The translations under genes were made by a program, and so were the position numbers. A DNA stretch of 64,000 nucleotides from Scytonema sp. UIC 10036 (GTDB lineage: Bacteria > Cyanobacteriota > Cyanobacteriia > Cyanobacteriales > Nostocaceae), in NCBI RefSeq assembly GCF_009725235.1, contig NZ_WJFC01000003.1:1-64000 (forward strand), read 5' to 3'. The notes beneath the pieces were generated by a model, which worked only from the letters and a program-made list of their open reading frames with translations, searched no databases and was not told the origin of the DNA. This document shows, piece by piece, positions 53,412 through 61,972 of this stretch. Positions within the stretch are counted from its first letter, which is position 1, and each line of letters opens with the position of its first letter.

Positions 53412-54071
53412 TCAATTTATCCTTGCCTCGATACCAACTCGATTATTCGCTATTTCATTGGAAAGCCACCCTGCAAATTGCCTTTCATATTCATTAGCCT
53501 CTTTTTCCAGTTTATTATTTTCGTAAATTTGACCTGCCCTCTTGAACTCCCTGAAATAATAGTATCCAAACTTATCGGCACCGCCAAATTGCTTGCACTG
53601 CTTTGAGTGTATAAGCTCATGAGATAATAGCGTAAGCTGACCAAGATCGCTAGGTTTGTATGATTCTTCAAGATAAATGCGTTCGCAATAGGTTTGAGCA
53701 ATAGAATCAACCAGTCCAATATCTATCTTGAAATCAGCATACAACCAGTCATCGAGCAATTTCGCGTTATAAATAACTACAACACGGTCAACTAAACCTC
53801 CAAAATAGGAGAGCAAATATCGCTTCTGCGTCTCGTCTAAGCGTTGGCTAATACCATTATGGGTTCGCATCCATTGAGCTGCTGCTGGATACGCCACAGC
53901 ACCTGCCTGACCCCATGCTTCTTCAGTAAACTCCTGAATATATGGATTAGAAGTTATATCTGCCCAATGATAACGTTCAGCTTGAAACACCTGCAATTTT
54001 AAACCTTCACTATTTAGTATAGTTAATACTATTACAATGCTAATTAAACCAAAGCGAATAATTTTTTTCAT
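53412..54071 (-). CDS. Exported protein with HExxH metalloprotease motif
   Basis: A 219-residue protein with an N-terminal signal (IIRFGLISIVIVLTILNSEG) and the motif LLSHELIHSKQCKQFGG at about residue 150, then a glutamate-rich helix (NKLEKEANEYERQFAGWL) that could supply a third zinc ligand. The N-terminal part contains an aromatic helix near ITSNPYIQEFTEEAWGQAG. It resembles small zincin-like or DUF4157-type domains; I cannot name the family. It stands alone, convergent with the patatin gene. Confidence 0.7.
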   Translation of the reverse strand: MKKIIRFGLISIVIVLTILNSEGLKLQVFQAERYHWADITSNPYIQEFTEEAWGQAGAVAYPAAAQWMRTHNGISQRLDETQKRYLLSYFGGLVDRVVVIYNAKLLDDWLYADFKIDIGLVDSIAQTYCERIYLEESYKPSDLGQLTLLSHELIHSKQCKQFGGADKFGYYYFREFKRAGQIYENNKLEKEANEYERQFAGWLSNEIANNRVGIEARIN

Positions 54072-54212
54072 AACATAGATTTATGTTATTTAAACTTTAT
54101 TTAACCTCCTCATTTCTTGAATTCTGTTATCCAAAAAGAGCTTGGATTTTGTAGGGTGGGCAGTGCTCACCAATAGCGAATGTGCGGCATAGCCCTACCT
54201 ACTTGGCATTTT

Positions 54213-55223
54213 TTATAAGTCTTTAGTTGTTGAAGAAGCTACCTGACCGTTGCCATCTCGTTGTGCCCGTAATTCAGCAAGCCGCCTGAGTGAGCCGCCA
54301 ATACTGCGAGGCTTAGGGACAGAGCCTTTACCCGCAGGCCAACCTTCACGTTGAGAGGAGCGATCGCCATCTGTTTCCTCAGTTTGATCGTGGAACAGAA
54401 TTTGCCTGGTTGGAAAAGGTAAGTCGATCCCATTTTTGACCAGCTTATTCTTAATTTTAGAAATAACTTGGTCTCGTGAGGTGAGATCGTCAGCACGCCG
54501 TGGCGGTTTGATCCACCATCGGGCGCGGATGTTGACAGTACTTTCGGCAAGTTCCACTACTAGCGCGTCAGGAGCTGGGTCTTTCAATACACTGTCTACA
54601 CTGTGGATTGCCTCTAAGATTAACTGCTTTGCTCGATCGATATCATCCCCATAACCAATGCCAACATCGTACTCAATGCGGCGGTTTTCAAAGGCAGTGT
54701 TGACAGTAATCGAATTAGTGAACAGTTCCGAGTTTGGAATCACAATACGACGACCATCGTAAGTTCTAATTGTGGTTGCTCTTGTTTGAATATTTTCTAC
54801 CGTTCCCTGAAAGTCTTTAAAAACAATTTGGTCATCGATTTGGAATGGCTCAGTTAAGAGAATTAAAATACCTGCTAAGAAATTTTGCAGAATATCACGG
54901 AAGGCAAAACCAATTGCTACACCGCTGATTCCTAGCAATTGAACCAAATCGCCTGCTTTAAATGAAGGAATCACAATTGACAGGGAGATAAATAGACCAA
55001 GCAGAATTGTTAAACCCTGAGCCAACCGTCCCAATACCAACCCCAGATTTCGGGCATGGCGGCGATTGCGAGTCAACCGCCTGACCAGTTCCTTAATGCC
55101 TCTGGCAATAAAGAAAAAAAGGACAAAGACAATTAACGCCAGTACAATGTTCGGTAGCAGAACAATGAAACTGTTAATCATGCTTTGAACCTTATTCCAA
55201 GCTGCGGATATCTCTGCATTCAT
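54213..55223 (-). CDS. MscS-family mechanosensitive channel, small type
   Basis: A 336-residue channel with three hydrophobic segments at the N-terminus and the MscS core: GVAIGFAFRDILQNFLAGIL, TEPFQIDDQIVFKDFQGTVE, RTYDGRRIVIPNSELFTNS. The C-terminal 60 residues form a charged, proline/arginine-rich tail (REGWPAGKGSVPKPRSIGG) that is not part of the common domain. It differs from the longer channel at 81-1223. The channel gene at 55305 is upstream on the same strand. Confidence 0.93.
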   Translation of the reverse strand: MNAEISAAWNKVQSMINSFIVLLPNIVLALIVFVLFFFIARGIKELVRRLTRNRRHARNLGLVLGRLAQGLTILLGLFISLSIVIPSFKAGDLVQLLGISGVAIGFAFRDILQNFLAGILILLTEPFQIDDQIVFKDFQGTVENIQTRATTIRTYDGRRIVIPNSELFTNSITVNTAFENRRIEYDVGIGYGDDIDRAKQLILEAIHSVDSVLKDPAPDALVVELAESTVNIRARWWIKPPRRADDLTSRDQVISKIKNKLVKNGIDLPFPTRQILFHDQTEETDGDRSSQREGWPAGKGSVPKPRSIGGSLRRLAELRAQRDGNGQVASSTTKDL

Positions 55224-55304
55224 AGAGTTTCCTCACTTATCAGTCGTTGTTAATGTTAGTAAAAAGTAGTCAGGTTGAATTCCTTTTTTGGCTCTAAATT
55301 TGTC

Positions 55305-56120
55305 TCAGCCCTCTGAGTTCTGACACAACAACTCCTGAATTTCCTTCCGCAATGCCGCAATCTCAGCGTGAAGTGCTTCTATAGATTTTGTTCCTGCTAA
55401 CTCTGCTTCGTCGTCATCTGCATCACGACCAATAAAGAACGTGGCTAGAGTTGCAGTGACGTAACCAAAGACTGCAAACGCATATAACGCTAAAAAAAAG
55501 CAAAGTACGCGACCCTCAGACGTTTTAGGCCAATACTCAGAACCCATGGTCGTCATTAACATTGCTGTCCACCACAAAGCATTGCCATAGTTGTTCAGCC
55601 CAGATCCATCAGCAACGTTGTTTTCAAATGCATACATTCCTGCTGCTCCTACTAGCGTAACAATGACTGTCAGCGCTACGACATAACCAAACCCCCGACG
55701 GCTGATACTTGCCCCTAAAGCCCGCATTCCTCGGTTGATACGAGTCATGACTCGCAACAGCCGCAGCCCTCGGACAGCTCGTGCTGTTCGTAGTGCCTTT
55801 ACTACCCGTACAATCCGGAAAGTCCGTAGAGCTGGCAGTAGCAGAGAGACAGCAGTTAGCCAGTTGCCCTTGATATAAGGGAGTTTGCGGGGAGCAAGGG
55901 CGAGTTTAAACAAAAAATCTAGGATAAAGATAATCCAGATGGTAGTGTTAACGGCTTCTAGCAGAGGGTTTAGTCCCCAGATTAGCTCAATAACGAAGAG
56001 TGCTAACCACGTAAAACCCAATACTAGCATGGGAGCTTCCAGCCAATCCTCAAGCTGTTGCAAGACTTCGTTGCGCTCGCGGTCAAGAGCTTGTTTTTCA
56101 ACAAGATTTAGATGTTTCAT
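55305..56120 (-). CDS. Voltage-sensor ion channel with unusual selectivity filter
   Basis: A 271-residue ion transporter-type channel with six helices. S4 is a strong voltage sensor (RTFRIVRVVKALRTARAVRG, arginine or lysine about every third position). The pore helix leads to TTMGSEYWPK, where a potassium channel would have T-V-G-Y-G-D, so ion selectivity is uncertain. S6 ends FATFFIGRDADD-type, with a short coiled-coil tail. I chose ATG 56120 (MKHLNLVEKQALDRER); an in-frame TTG at 56246 adds 42 weak residues. It lies between the MscS gene and the lipoprotein gene on the same strand. Confidence 0.85.
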   Translation of the reverse strand: MKHLNLVEKQALDRERNEVLQQLEDWLEAPMLVLGFTWLALFVIELIWGLNPLLEAVNTTIWIIFILDFLFKLALAPRKLPYIKGNWLTAVSLLLPALRTFRIVRVVKALRTARAVRGLRLLRVMTRINRGMRALGASISRRGFGYVVALTVIVTLVGAAGMYAFENNVADGSGLNNYGNALWWTAMLMTTMGSEYWPKTSEGRVLCFFLALYAFAVFGYVTATLATFFIGRDADDDEAELAGTKSIEALHAEIAALRKEIQELLCQNSEG

Positions 56121-56307
56121 AGATTGCGCCGAGCGTTTTGTTGAGACGGGAAACAGGTTGTCATAAAAAGGTTGCTTGCTAGCAAATACCCGTGAGACCG
56201 AACGCGAAAAATTGTCAGATGCAGTGTTTGGAGAAGAAAATTGCAAATATTTGGGAGCCAGACAGATAAGGAACTACCAAACTTTCCTCCCTACAGAGTG
56301 TTTTGGT

Positions 56308-57129
56308 TTATTGCGGAATTGCTGAGGGGTACACTTCTGTGGCAACGAGTACAGGTTTGTTGCTATACTCAGCTTCTAGCTTCCGCCTCAAGTCCAAATC
56401 CCAGGTGAGTTCGTAATCCCGCTCAAGTTCAGCGACGACAAAAGGACGAAGCACACCTGTCACTGCTACCTTTTCACCTTCAGTCACCTTTGCCTGTGGA
56501 GTCGGGTGTAAGACCAGCAAATCTTCTCCACCAAACAATTTGTCTTCATCCAAGGTGAAGGAATTCGCGCTTCTAATGTTTTCGACTTCACCTGTCACAG
56601 CCAGTCTTTTACCGTAGTATTGCCTGGGGTCTGTGGTAATTTCACCAGGTTTGGGTGCTTGTGCAAGGGACTGTGCAATAATTGCAGGTTTGTTTTCGTA
56701 CTCTGCGTACAACTTTGGATCTAAATCTAAATTGTATTCTCGCTCAATATCGGCAACCACAAATTGACGAACCGGACCTGTAGCCTGAATTGGTGTACCT
56801 GAGTCAGCAGGCAAAACAAACGGTTTCCCTGAAGCATTGACAACTAGGATAGGTTCGCTGCTAAAGAATTGCTTATCCCTAATCGTAAAGGTTGATGGAG
56901 TGATTTTCTCCACAGGTGTACTTCTAACCGTAACGGTTTTTCCAATCAATTGGTTTGTGTTATCGACAACTTCTTCTGTAGTGACATTGTTTTCTGGTGG
57001 TTCTGGATCGCGTGCTTCCAAGTTATTGGTACAAGCGGGAAGCATTACAACCGCTATTGCTAGAGCAATAGCCCTTTTGGGATTCCACAGTTTGTGGATG
57101 AAATTGTCTTTTTGAAGAAATCTATTCAT
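56308..57129 (-). CDS. Repeat-containing lipoprotein, paralogue of 14660
   Basis: A 273-residue lipoprotein with lipobox MLPAC at about residue 32. Three internal units repeat the pattern DIEREYNLDLDPKLYAEYEN / ELERDYELTWDLDLRRKLEA and KPVLVATEVYPSA; it aligns along its whole length with the protein at 14660-15523. The family appears to be a cyanobacterial envelope lipoprotein without known function. Promoter copy 17 lies about 190 bases upstream, the same arrangement as for the paralogue. Confidence 0.82.
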   Translation of the reverse strand: MNRFLQKDNFIHKLWNPKRAIALAIAVVMLPACTNNLEARDPEPPENNVTTEEVVDNTNQLIGKTVTVRSTPVEKITPSTFTIRDKQFFSSEPILVVNASGKPFVLPADSGTPIQATGPVRQFVVADIEREYNLDLDPKLYAEYENKPAIIAQSLAQAPKPGEITTDPRQYYGKRLAVTGEVENIRSANSFTLDEDKLFGGEDLLVLHPTPQAKVTEGEKVAVTGVLRPFVVAELERDYELTWDLDLRRKLEAEYSNKPVLVATEVYPSAIPQ

Positions 57130-57318
57130 TGTAAAGTCTCCTTCAATTCGCTGTTAATTCTGCTCGCAATCGATCTACTTACAAGAATTTGGGAGTGGGT
57201 ATCGCGATCGCCGAGCGCAAGTACGGGAGTTAGTGCCGTTTTACAATCTCATATTTATCTTGTCTATCTTGTCAGTTTGTGGCTCAACTTAAAGGGCTGA
57301 GTCAGCCGATACAATGTG

Positions 57319-57350
57319 AAGTTAAGCTGCAATAGTGGAAAACTTGTGGA
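57319..57350 (-). promoter_or_regulatory. TCCAC-type stress promoter, copy 17
   Basis: Minus strand: box TCCACAAGTTTTCCACTATT (57350-57331), then TAACTT (57324-57319). It points toward the lipoprotein gene at 57129. Confidence 0.83.
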
Positions 57351-57616
57351 TAATTCAAAGGAATTTTCAGAATATCTACTAAAGAAGTAGTGCGGCTACC
57401 TCAATTTGAATAGCTGACGAACTGAAATAAATGCTGCCCTCTACTATTGCTCCACCTAATAGAGTAACCCATCGGGAGTAGTACGATCGCAAACGAACTT
57501 GCTGCACCATAATTAGAGCCAATTCTGCTATTATCAAGATATAAACCAATTAAAAATTTCTCAATTATGGATATTTTTAAGTTAGTTGAAAGAGCAGCGA
57601 TCTAAGAATAAAGAAA

Positions 57617-57886
57617 TTAACGTTTGCGGCTCAATTTAATTAAAAATCCTACTAAACCTACTATAATAGCGATCGCTAATAAAGGCACTAGATTAAATCG
57701 TATGCCGGAACCGCTTGCCTCATTCTTCCAGTTCAGAATCCACAAGCTACCAATACTAAGTTCAAAGGAGGACACTTGTAGAAAAAGAAAAAGTGCAGGC
57801 AACCCAATGTGAATTGCAAGCAGTACCAAGAATGTTCCCACACTCAGGCTTAGCCAATTTTTCAAAAATGACCAAATATTTTTCAT
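57617..57886 (-). CDS. Small two-helix membrane protein
   Basis: An 89-residue protein with an N-terminal helix (LSVGTFLVLLAIHIGLPALF) and a C-terminal helix (LVPLLAIAIIVGLVGFLI) ending KLSRKR. No family recognised. Promoter copy 18 (degenerate) lies about 110 bases upstream, so it may belong to the same regulon. Confidence 0.65.
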   Translation of the reverse strand: MKNIWSFLKNWLSLSVGTFLVLLAIHIGLPALFLFLQVSSFELSIGSLWILNWKNEASGSGIRFNLVPLLAIAIIVGLVGFLIKLSRKR

Positions 57887-57995
57887 GTCTCAATCCATTG
57901 ATTTTCCAGGAGCCGATACTTTGAAAAAGTTCGATTGTGACTCAAACTAATTTTTAGACTTGCTTGGTTTGAGGACAACACTATATTTGTTGCCT

Positions 57996-58027
57996 AAATT
58001 AGACTGAAAAAGTGGAAAAATGGAGCA
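57996..58027 (-). promoter_or_regulatory. TCCAC-type stress promoter, copy 18 (degenerate)
   Basis: Minus strand: box TGCTCCATTTTTCCACTTTT (58027-58008), only the second unit intact; then TAATTT (58001-57996) at the standard distance. It points toward the gene at 57886. Confidence 0.55.
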
Positions 58028-58082
58028 GAAATATAGCAATCCTGCGAAATCATTTATGAAAAAACGCCAGAGAGAATAGAAT

Positions 58083-60116
58083 ATGCTGAAATTGACGCGC
58101 TCTCAATTAAAACACTATAGCGTCCCCATAGTAACGGTTTTGCTGGCTCTACTACTGACACGATTGCTATTGTATCTGCACAAGTTGACCATTTACCCAC
58201 TATTTTTGGCTGCTGTTATGGTGAGTTCTTGGTATGGTGGTATAGGACCGGGGCTGTTGGCAACTGTTTTGTCTGCTGTAGCTAGCACTTACTTCTTTAG
58301 ACCGAGCTACTCATGGGCTGTGAGTTTGTCCAGTTTAGTGGGGTTAGCCCAGTTTGTGTTCGTGGCACTGCTGATCAATTCGTTAACTTCGTCTCTACGC
58401 TTTGCACGACAGCAAGCTGAGATGAATGCGCGTGCAGCCCAGCTCAATCACGAGCGCTTACTTCAAAGTCAGGCAAGCTTGCGCCAAAGTGAAGAGCGTT
58501 ACCGTTTGCTAGTAGAAGGAGCCAGAAACTACGCCATTTTCATGCTCGATCCGAACGGTTACTTTGTTAGTTGGAATATTGGAGCAGAACGTATTTTAGG
58601 CTATCAGGAACAAGAGATTCTCGGTCAACCTTTTGAGCAAATTTTTACACCGGAAGCAATTGAGCAAGGCAAACCTCAGCAAATACTGAGGAAGGCACTC
58701 GCTGAAGGTTTTTCTAGAGAAAATCGCTTGCACATCCGTAAGGATGGCACGCATTTCTGGGCGCATTGTGTCATCACACCCCTACAAGATGAGAACGGGA
58801 GTTTGCGCGGCTTTGCAAAAATTATGCAAGATATCACCGAGCGCACGCAGGTTGAGGAAGAACGCCAGCAACTATTGCTACGCGAACAAGCTGCACGCGA
58901 GTCAGCAGAGGCAGCAAACCGCTCAAAGGACGAATTCTTAGCAATAGTCTCTCATGAACTCCGTACTCCCATGACCGCAATTCTGGGATGGGCTGGGATG
59001 TTACAAACAGGTATGCTAGATGAGTCTAGGGCTGCTGTTGCAATTGAAACGATTGAGCGGAACGCCAACTTGCAGATGCAACTTATTGAAGACCTGCTTG
59101 ATATTTCACGTATTGTTAGGGGAGATATTTCGCTAAACTGCCACTCAGTTAACCTAATGGACGTGATAACCGCAGCTATCGAGGTTGTGCAAGGAGCCGC
59201 GAATGCTAAGGCAATTCAACTGGAATCTGTGCTTGATACTTCAGTAGAGCCAATTTGGGGTGACTCAGATCGCTTGCAACAGGTCGTGTTAAATCTACTT
59301 TCCAATGCAATCAAATTTACACCCAACGGGGGACGGGTTGAGGTACGATTGTCAAACGAAGGGAGCCGGGAACAATCTCCCCACTCCCCAAGTTATGCCC
59401 AGATTCAAGTCCGTGACACGGGTAAGGGTATCAGTGCTGACTTTCTACCCTACGTTTTCGAGCGCTTCCGTCAAGCAGATGGCACAAGTACTCGTTCCAA
59501 TAAGGGGCTGGGTTTAGGGTTAGCGATCGCACGTCATCTAGTAGAATTGCACGGCGGTACTATCCAAGTAGAAAGTCCGGGCGAAGGACAAGGAGCAACG
59601 TTCACTGTGCAGTTGCCATTGGTAGCAGTTTCCTCACCAGAGAATTCTCAACTAAACAATCGGGATCGGCAGATACAACCGTTGGCTGTGAAAGAAGACT
59701 CAGAACCATTAGACAATCCTCTGAGACTCGACGGGTTGGGAGTGCTAGTTGTGGATGATGAAGTTGATGCGCGGGAGTGGATTAGCACGGTGCTTGCGGA
59801 GCGTGGAGCTCGAGCGATCGCTGTTGGCTCGGTAGGTGAGGCGCTTGCGGCACTCGAACAATTCAGACCAGATGTACTGGTAAGCGACATCGGGATGCCT
59901 GATGAGGACGGCTACGCACTAATCCGCAAAATCAGGGAACTTGAGCCGGAGATAGGCGATCGCATTCAGGCGGTTGCACTTACGGGGTATGCCAGGGAAG
60001 AAGATTACACAGAGGCTATTAACGCCGGATTCCAGTTACATATAGCTAAACCAGTTAGGGCAGCTGAGTTGGTTGCGGCTGTCGCTAGCCTTGCCAAAAT
60101 GCCTGAAGAACCTTAA
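58083..60116 (+). CDS. DUF4118-PAS hybrid histidine kinase
   Basis: A 677-residue sensor kinase. Four-helix DUF4118 membrane domain (about 10-110), as in KdpD; PAS domain (about 135-255, FVSWNIGAERILGYQEQEI); a coiled linker; HisKA with the phospho-acceptor His in AIVSHELRTPMTA (about residue 291); ATPase with NLLSNAIKFTPNGG, DTGKGIS and KGLGLGLAIARHL; and a C-terminal receiver with Asp in VLVSDIGMPDEDG (about residue 602) and lysine in HIAKPV. It would need a phosphotransfer partner. Two shortened copies of the gene exist (38297-38690 and 7795-7910). Each is followed within about 60 bases by a TCCAC-type promoter. Confidence 0.93.
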   Translation: MLKLTRSQLKHYSVPIVTVLLALLLTRLLLYLHKLTIYPLFLAAVMVSSWYGGIGPGLLATVLSAVASTYFFRPSYSWAVSLSSLVGLAQFVFVALLINSLTSSLRFARQQAEMNARAAQLNHERLLQSQASLRQSEERYRLLVEGARNYAIFMLDPNGYFVSWNIGAERILGYQEQEILGQPFEQIFTPEAIEQGKPQQILRKALAEGFSRENRLHIRKDGTHFWAHCVITPLQDENGSLRGFAKIMQDITERTQVEEERQQLLLREQAARESAEAANRSKDEFLAIVSHELRTPMTAILGWAGMLQTGMLDESRAAVAIETIERNANLQMQLIEDLLDISRIVRGDISLNCHSVNLMDVITAAIEVVQGAANAKAIQLESVLDTSVEPIWGDSDRLQQVVLNLLSNAIKFTPNGGRVEVRLSNEGSREQSPHSPSYAQIQVRDTGKGISADFLPYVFERFRQADGTSTRSNKGLGLGLAIARHLVELHGGTIQVESPGEGQGATFTVQLPLVAVSSPENSQLNNRDRQIQPLAVKEDSEPLDNPLRLDGLGVLVVDDEVDAREWISTVLAERGARAIAVGSVGEALAALEQFRPDVLVSDIGMPDEDGYALIRKIRELEPEIGDRIQAVALTGYAREEDYTEAINAGFQLHIAKPVRAAELVAAVASLAKMPEEP

Positions 60117-60163
60117 GCGATAGGCAAGCCCTAAAAAGTAGTTTTGTCAACATAATTGTCAGA

Positions 60164-60195
60164 TCCACGAGTTTTCCACCTTTCAGGGCTATCTT
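60164..60195 (+). promoter_or_regulatory. TCCAC-type stress promoter, copy 19
   Basis: Box TCCACGAGTTTTCCACCTTT at 60164-60183; hexamer TATCTT at 60190-60195. It points toward the SLH-fasciclin gene at 60544, leaving a leader of about 340 bases. Confidence 0.82.
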
Positions 60196-60543
60196 GAATC
60201 CAGAAGTAGTTAAATAACTTAACTCACGTTCATTACTTAACCTCAATTTCTTCTTTCACTAATTGTTGGGCGTTGTATATTGTGCAATGCCTATTTCTTC
60301 TTGTAAGGTTGGCAAGAAGCAGAAGTGATGGGGTTTCGCTGAGGCGTTGCAATTTTTTACAGCAAAATAAAATTCTATGACGCACAGCCAATAGTTATAT
60401 ATGTATCCAGTCCCCTCTGGAGACGGGGTTGAGTAAAAAAGTAGAGTTTCTCCTTTTACTTTTTACTGACCCTGCACCATAACACAGCAATTGTACTTGC
60501 GGTGAAGCTTGAAAGCTAGCCTCAGATTGAGAGGATATTAACG
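60196..60543 (+). other. Leader of the SLH-fasciclin gene
   Basis: About 340 bases. Segments are shared with the leader at 38770-39135 (the GAAGTAGTTAAATAACTTA stretch, and CTAATTGTTGGG), which supports common descent. No gene seen. Confidence 0.5.
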
Positions 60544-61776
60544 ATGTGTAGTTTTTTACGTTGGTCATCAGGTAGTACCTTATTATCCATTGCTATGACA
60601 ATAGGTGCAATGGTTCCTATAGCGATTTCTGCTCCTGCCATTGCTCAGACAGCTTCTCCATCTCTAAGTCAGAGTGTAGAAAACTTTTCTGACGTTGCAC
60701 CTGATTACTGGGCACGTCCATTTATTCAAGCCCTAGCTCAGAGAAACATTATTACAGGCTTTCCTAATGGAACCTTTAGACCAGAACAACCTGTGGAACG
60801 TGCAGAATTTGCTGCAATGATTGCCAATGCTTTTGAGCAAAATCAAGTTCGACCGTTAGGTGATACTGGATTTAGAGATGTGCCTGCCGACTACTGGGCA
60901 GTTTCTGGTATTAGAGAAGCCTTTCAAACAGGATTTATGCAAGGCTACGGTGGTGGCTTGTTTTTGCCAGAGCAACCGATTCCTAGAGCACAAGCACTAA
61001 CTGCCATAGCACGGGGATTGCGTTTGTCTGCTAAGGAGACACCCGCAAATACTCTCAGAACTTACTACGAAGATGCTGGATGGATACCAGCTTACGCCAT
61101 CAATCCCATAGCAGCTACAACAGAGGCAAACATTGTTGTCAACTACCCAAATGTACGGACTCTCAACCCGCTTAAGACTTTAACTCGTGCGGAAGCAGCA
61201 GCATTGTTGTATCAAGCTTTAGTACAGCAAGGAGGCGTGGAACCACTAGCTAACAATGTTGCAGCTGCTAATTACATTGTGGGTCGTAATAATCCGGTTG
61301 GTCAAAATACAGCAACGACTTCCACAACTTCCACGACAGAGCCTGGGGACATTTATACCCTCTCTACACTGAATTTTACAACACTAAGTTCTGCATTTAA
61401 AGCAGCAGGTTTAGCAAATATTCTTAGAAATGGAGGTCCTTATACTGTTTTTGCTCCGACCGACAAGGCATTTGCTGCTTTACCTCAAGAAACTTTGAGC
61501 AAATTATTACAACCTGAGAACAAAGAAATCCTTGCTAGGATTTTGAGATATCATGTGGTGCCTGGTGAAATAACTGCCAATGAACTTAATGGTGGAGAAT
61601 TGAAAACCCTTGCAAACAGACCTATTAATGTTAAAATTAATAGAGAGAGCAATCAAATTGCGGTCAATGATGCGAGTGTAATCCAGCCCAACATTCAAGC
61701 AAGCAACGGCGTTATCCATGCAGTTGATGAAGTGTTACTACCGCCTAACCTCGATTTAAATAAGTTAGGAAGGTAG
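60544..61776 (+). CDS. SLH-fasciclin surface protein, intact copy
   Basis: A 410-residue secreted protein: signal peptide ending near AIAQT, three SLH repeats (about 45-225: APDYWARPFIQALAQRNIIT, GFRDVPADYWAVSGIREAFQ, DAGWIPAYAINPIAATTEAN), a threonine/serine linker (TATTSTTSTTEPGD), and a fasciclin domain (about 280-405: FKAAGLANILRNGGPYTVFA, APTDKAFAALPQETLSKLLQ, LRYHVVPGEITANELNGGEL, NGVIHAVDEVLLPP). It probably links the outer envelope to wall polysaccharide and to neighbouring surfaces. GAGAGGA lies before the ATG. The paralogue at 39136 has lost the fasciclin part. Confidence 0.93.
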   Translation: MCSFLRWSSGSTLLSIAMTIGAMVPIAISAPAIAQTASPSLSQSVENFSDVAPDYWARPFIQALAQRNIITGFPNGTFRPEQPVERAEFAAMIANAFEQNQVRPLGDTGFRDVPADYWAVSGIREAFQTGFMQGYGGGLFLPEQPIPRAQALTAIARGLRLSAKETPANTLRTYYEDAGWIPAYAINPIAATTEANIVVNYPNVRTLNPLKTLTRAEAAALLYQALVQQGGVEPLANNVAAANYIVGRNNPVGQNTATTSTTSTTEPGDIYTLSTLNFTTLSSAFKAAGLANILRNGGPYTVFAPTDKAFAALPQETLSKLLQPENKEILARILRYHVVPGEITANELNGGELKTLANRPINVKINRESNQIAVNDASVIQPNIQASNGVIHAVDEVLLPPNLDLNKLGR

Positions 61777-61807
61777 GACAGCCTGATTTCTTTTAAAGAA
61801 GTTTATC

Positions 61808-61895
61808 GCAAACGCAGCAGTGAATGCGGCATTTTTGAACGAAACTAATGTAGGACGATCGTGATTGAGTTGGCTACAACTTCACTGGTTCCTAA
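61808..61895 (+). pseudogene. Remnant 3' end of the outer-membrane barrel gene
   Basis: Codons read ANAAVNAAFLNETNVG, then a one-base shift, with the matching DNA end of TTGGCTACAACTTCACTGG. The barrel gene at 2259-2891 ends ANAAVNAAFLDETDVG and GVGYNFTGF. Only the last 29 codons remain, between the SLH-fasciclin gene and the DUF389 gene. Confidence 0.8.
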
Positions 61896-61972
61896 AGATA
61901 TCTCTAAATTCTTTCTAAGGATAGAGACAAAGTTCTCCTGCATTGCGAGATGGTTAGCGACAGGAGGAGATT

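Noticed and set aside
2000..60195. TCCAC box read as a SigB/SigF-type promoter (GTTT plus GGGTAT)
   Set aside because: The -10 consensus is TANNNT without preceding GGG in nearly all copies, so that sigma type does not fit.
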